Assembly: GCA_021730285.1 (NCBI GenBank) | Contig: CP082962.1 | Span: 3,915,501 to 3,979,500 of the forward strand | DNA from: Desulfovibrio sp. JY | GTDB taxonomy: Bacteria; Desulfobacterota; Desulfovibrionia; Desulfovibrionales; Desulfovibrionaceae | Direction of reading: 5' to 3' | DNA: 64,000 nucleotides | Part shown: positions 62,695-64,000 of the stretch, piece by piece | How the letters are laid out: each line of letters starts with the position of its first letter | Position numbering within the stretch: the stretch's first letter is position 1 | The notes under the pieces: model-generated | Told to the model about the DNA's origin: nothing | Databases searched by the model: none | What the model saw: the letters and a program-made list of their open reading frames with translations, nothing else | Position numbers and translations under genes: made by a program

Positions 62695-63891
62695 TTACTG
62701 TTTCCCGTTCGCCCAGCCGACAGCCGTCGGCAAAAGGGTATGCCCTGATGCGACGGCAAGGCCGGTGGCGGCCGCTTCGCGTTCGGAAAATGCGACCGCG
62801 CCGGAAGGGGTTACGCCTTGCTTCCAGAAAAGGAAAGGCACGGGATCGGCGCTGTGCGTGCGAATGACAATGGGGGTGGGATGGTCGCAGGCGATCAGAA
62901 ACGCGACATCCTCTCCCAGGGCCTCGCGCATGGGGGCCACGATGCGGGCGTCGAAGCGGGCCACGGCCTCGGTCTTGGCCGCCGCGTCGCCGGCATGGCC
63001 GCACTCGTCCGGCGCTTCCACGTGCACAAACACGAAATCGCCGGTCTTCAAGAAATCGAGCGCCGCCGCCACCTTGCCTTCGTAATTGGTGTCAAGCAGT
63101 CCCGTGGCCCCGGGCACGTCCAAGACAGCCATGCCGGCGGCCCGTCCCAGGCCCTTGACCAGATCCACGGCCGAAACCACGGCCCCGCGCAGCCCGAACG
63201 TTTCGGTAAAATCGGGAAGCGCAAGCGCCCTGCCCTGCCCCCACGGCCACACGGCATTGGCCTTGCTGCCATTTTCCGCCCCGGCCAGAACCTTGCCGGC
63301 GCATTGCACGAAATTCCACAAGGCCGGGGCCCGGCGCAGTTCCTCCAGGTCGGGGGCGATCCCCTGATCCGTGATGTCATGGGGCGGACGCACCGCGACC
63401 CGCGCCTCGGGACGCCCCGCCGCGCCCTTGGCCACGAGCAGATGGCGGTACTGCACGCCCGGATGGACCACATAGTCCGACGGACAGCACTCCCGGCCGA
63501 TGGCCTCCACCAGCTTCGTCGAGACGTCCGTGGCGATATGCCCGGCGGAATAGTCGCGCATGAGCCCAGAGTCGGAAAGTTCGCTGACCGTCACGGTATT
63601 GAGCCGGAAGACCACGTCGTCGGCTCCGAGCGACAAGCCCATGGCCGCCGCCTCGATGGGACCGCGCCCGGTGTGATACGTGGCCGGGTCGAAACCCAAA
63701 AGCGCCATATTGGCCACATCCGAGCCCGGGGCCATGCCCTCCGGCACCGTGCGGCAAAGCCCCACCATGCCCTCTTTGGCCATGGCGTCCATGACGGGTG
63801 TCGCGGCCGCTTCCATGGGTGTTTTGCCGCCAAGCGCCTCGACCGGCAGATCGCCCATGCCGTCAGCAATAAGGAAAACGAGTTTGGACAA
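62695..63891 (-). CDS. apgM: 2,3-bisphosphoglycerate-independent phosphoglycerate mutase (ApgM type)
   Basis: A 398-residue archaeal-type cofactor-independent mutase converting 3- and 2-phosphoglycerate. Metal Asp in ADGMGD (near 10), phosphoserine region GSDVANMALLGFDP, and C-terminal metal motif DECGHAGD and CDHPTP. It starts at TTG 63891, with GGAGG six bases upstream; an ATG four bases earlier is in a different frame. It heads a run with thioesterase and amidohydrolase. Confidence 0.92.
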   Translation of the reverse strand: MSKLVFLIADGMGDLPVEALGGKTPMEAAATPVMDAMAKEGMVGLCRTVPEGMAPGSDVANMALLGFDPATYHTGRGPIEAAAMGLSLGADDVVFRLNTVTVSELSDSGLMRDYSAGHIATDVSTKLVEAIGRECCPSDYVVHPGVQYRHLLVAKGAAGRPEARVAVRPPHDITDQGIAPDLEELRRAPALWNFVQCAGKVLAGAENGSKANAVWPWGQGRALALPDFTETFGLRGAVVSAVDLVKGLGRAAGMAVLDVPGATGLLDTNYEGKVAAALDFLKTGDFVFVHVEAPDECGHAGDAAAKTEAVARFDARIVAPMREALGEDVAFLIACDHPTPIVIRTHSADPVPFLFWKQGVTPSGAVAFSEREAAATGLAVASGHTLLPTAVGWANGKQ

Positions 63892-63907
63892 AGCATGCCT
63901 CCGGCGG

Positions 63908-63943
63908 CCGGGGAGAAACTGTGTGCAAAAAGTTTCTCCCCGG
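63908..63943. repeat. Hairpin upstream of apgM
   Basis: CCGGGGAGAAACT and AGTTTCTCCCCGG arms with a ten-base loop, 17 nt before the apgM start. It belongs to the looser GGGGAGAAACT hairpin group and may belong to an upstream gene outside the window. Confidence 0.55.
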
Positions 63944-64000
63944 ACCCTCTTCAAAAACTTTTCACAGGGAAGAGAGGGATACTCTCCGTTTGTTGTCTTG

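Overview
This 64 kb window is a GC-rich chromosomal segment of a sulfate-reducing deltaproteobacterium of the Desulfovibrionaceae, most like the Solidesulfovibrio/Desulfovibrio magneticus branch. That placement is an inference from gene content: a TunR-type regulator built on a tyrosine-recombinase fold, a hemerythrin-tailed chemoreceptor like DcrH, lactate-utilisation iron-sulfur genes, several small proteins I know only as Desulfovibrio-type hypotheticals, and many strong Shine-Dalgarno sequences. About 58 protein genes and one tRNA fill almost all of the window. There is no CRISPR array, insertion sequence, prophage or plasmid origin.

Layout. 1-2.0 kb: end of a chemoreceptor with a zinc-binding CZB-like region ahead of its membrane segment. 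2.0-4.4 kb (minus): a duplicated DUF1566 protein, a C_GCAxxG_C_C protein and two feoA genes behind a predicted Fur-controlled promoter. 4.4-8.8 kb: molybdate/tungstate locus, with a minus-strand operon (hydrolase, modC, modA, modB) divergent from tunR; three matching inverted-repeat operators lie between them. 8.9-21.1 kb: single genes (TrpB2, second modA, cupin, lipoprotein plus M32 peptidase, glyoxalase-II-like hydrolase, WcbI-like protein, D-Ala-D-Ala carboxypeptidase, polysaccharide deacetylase, HerA-like ATPase). 21.3-25.5 kb: lutABC (minus) divergent from a citrate-synthase-family gene whose catalytic residues are substituted. 25.7-31 kb: MscS-type channel, small lipoprotein, bactofilin, UDP-glucose dehydrogenase. 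31.2-38.1 kb: a long plus-strand run pdxJ, acpS, nnr, CBS protein, tsaE, lysC, cimA (vitamin B6, acyl carrier activation, nucleotide repair, tRNA modification and amino-acid precursors). 38.1-43.9 kb: acyltransferase, universal stress protein, hydrolase, two small proteins, and a translationally coupled CobW GTPase/WD40 pair. 44-46.8 kb: a hybrid histidine kinase. 47-50 kb: TrxB-like flavoprotein, tRNA with CAU anticodon, nif3, zinc-ribbon coiled-coil protein. 50-64 kb: YrhK membrane protein, glycerophosphodiesterase, exported WD40-caspase protein, AMMECR1 protein, hydrolase, two chemoreceptors (one with hemerythrin), amidohydrolase, thioesterase and phosphoglycerate mutase.

A recurring feature is a family of directional palindromes (arms GCGAGAGGGG / CCCCTCTCGC with an inner AACCCTTT / AAAGGGTT stem and a CTCTCCCTTTCCTAAA-like tail). 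They sit just past stop codons and look like a repeated, genome-specific terminator. A second group of GC-rich hairpins forms clusters after lutC and inside the acpS-nnr junction, where they extend the AcpS reading frame.

The observations I would follow up first are the TunR operators, the citrate-synthase homologue with amide-for-acid/histidine substitutions, the exported WD40-caspase, and the palindrome families.
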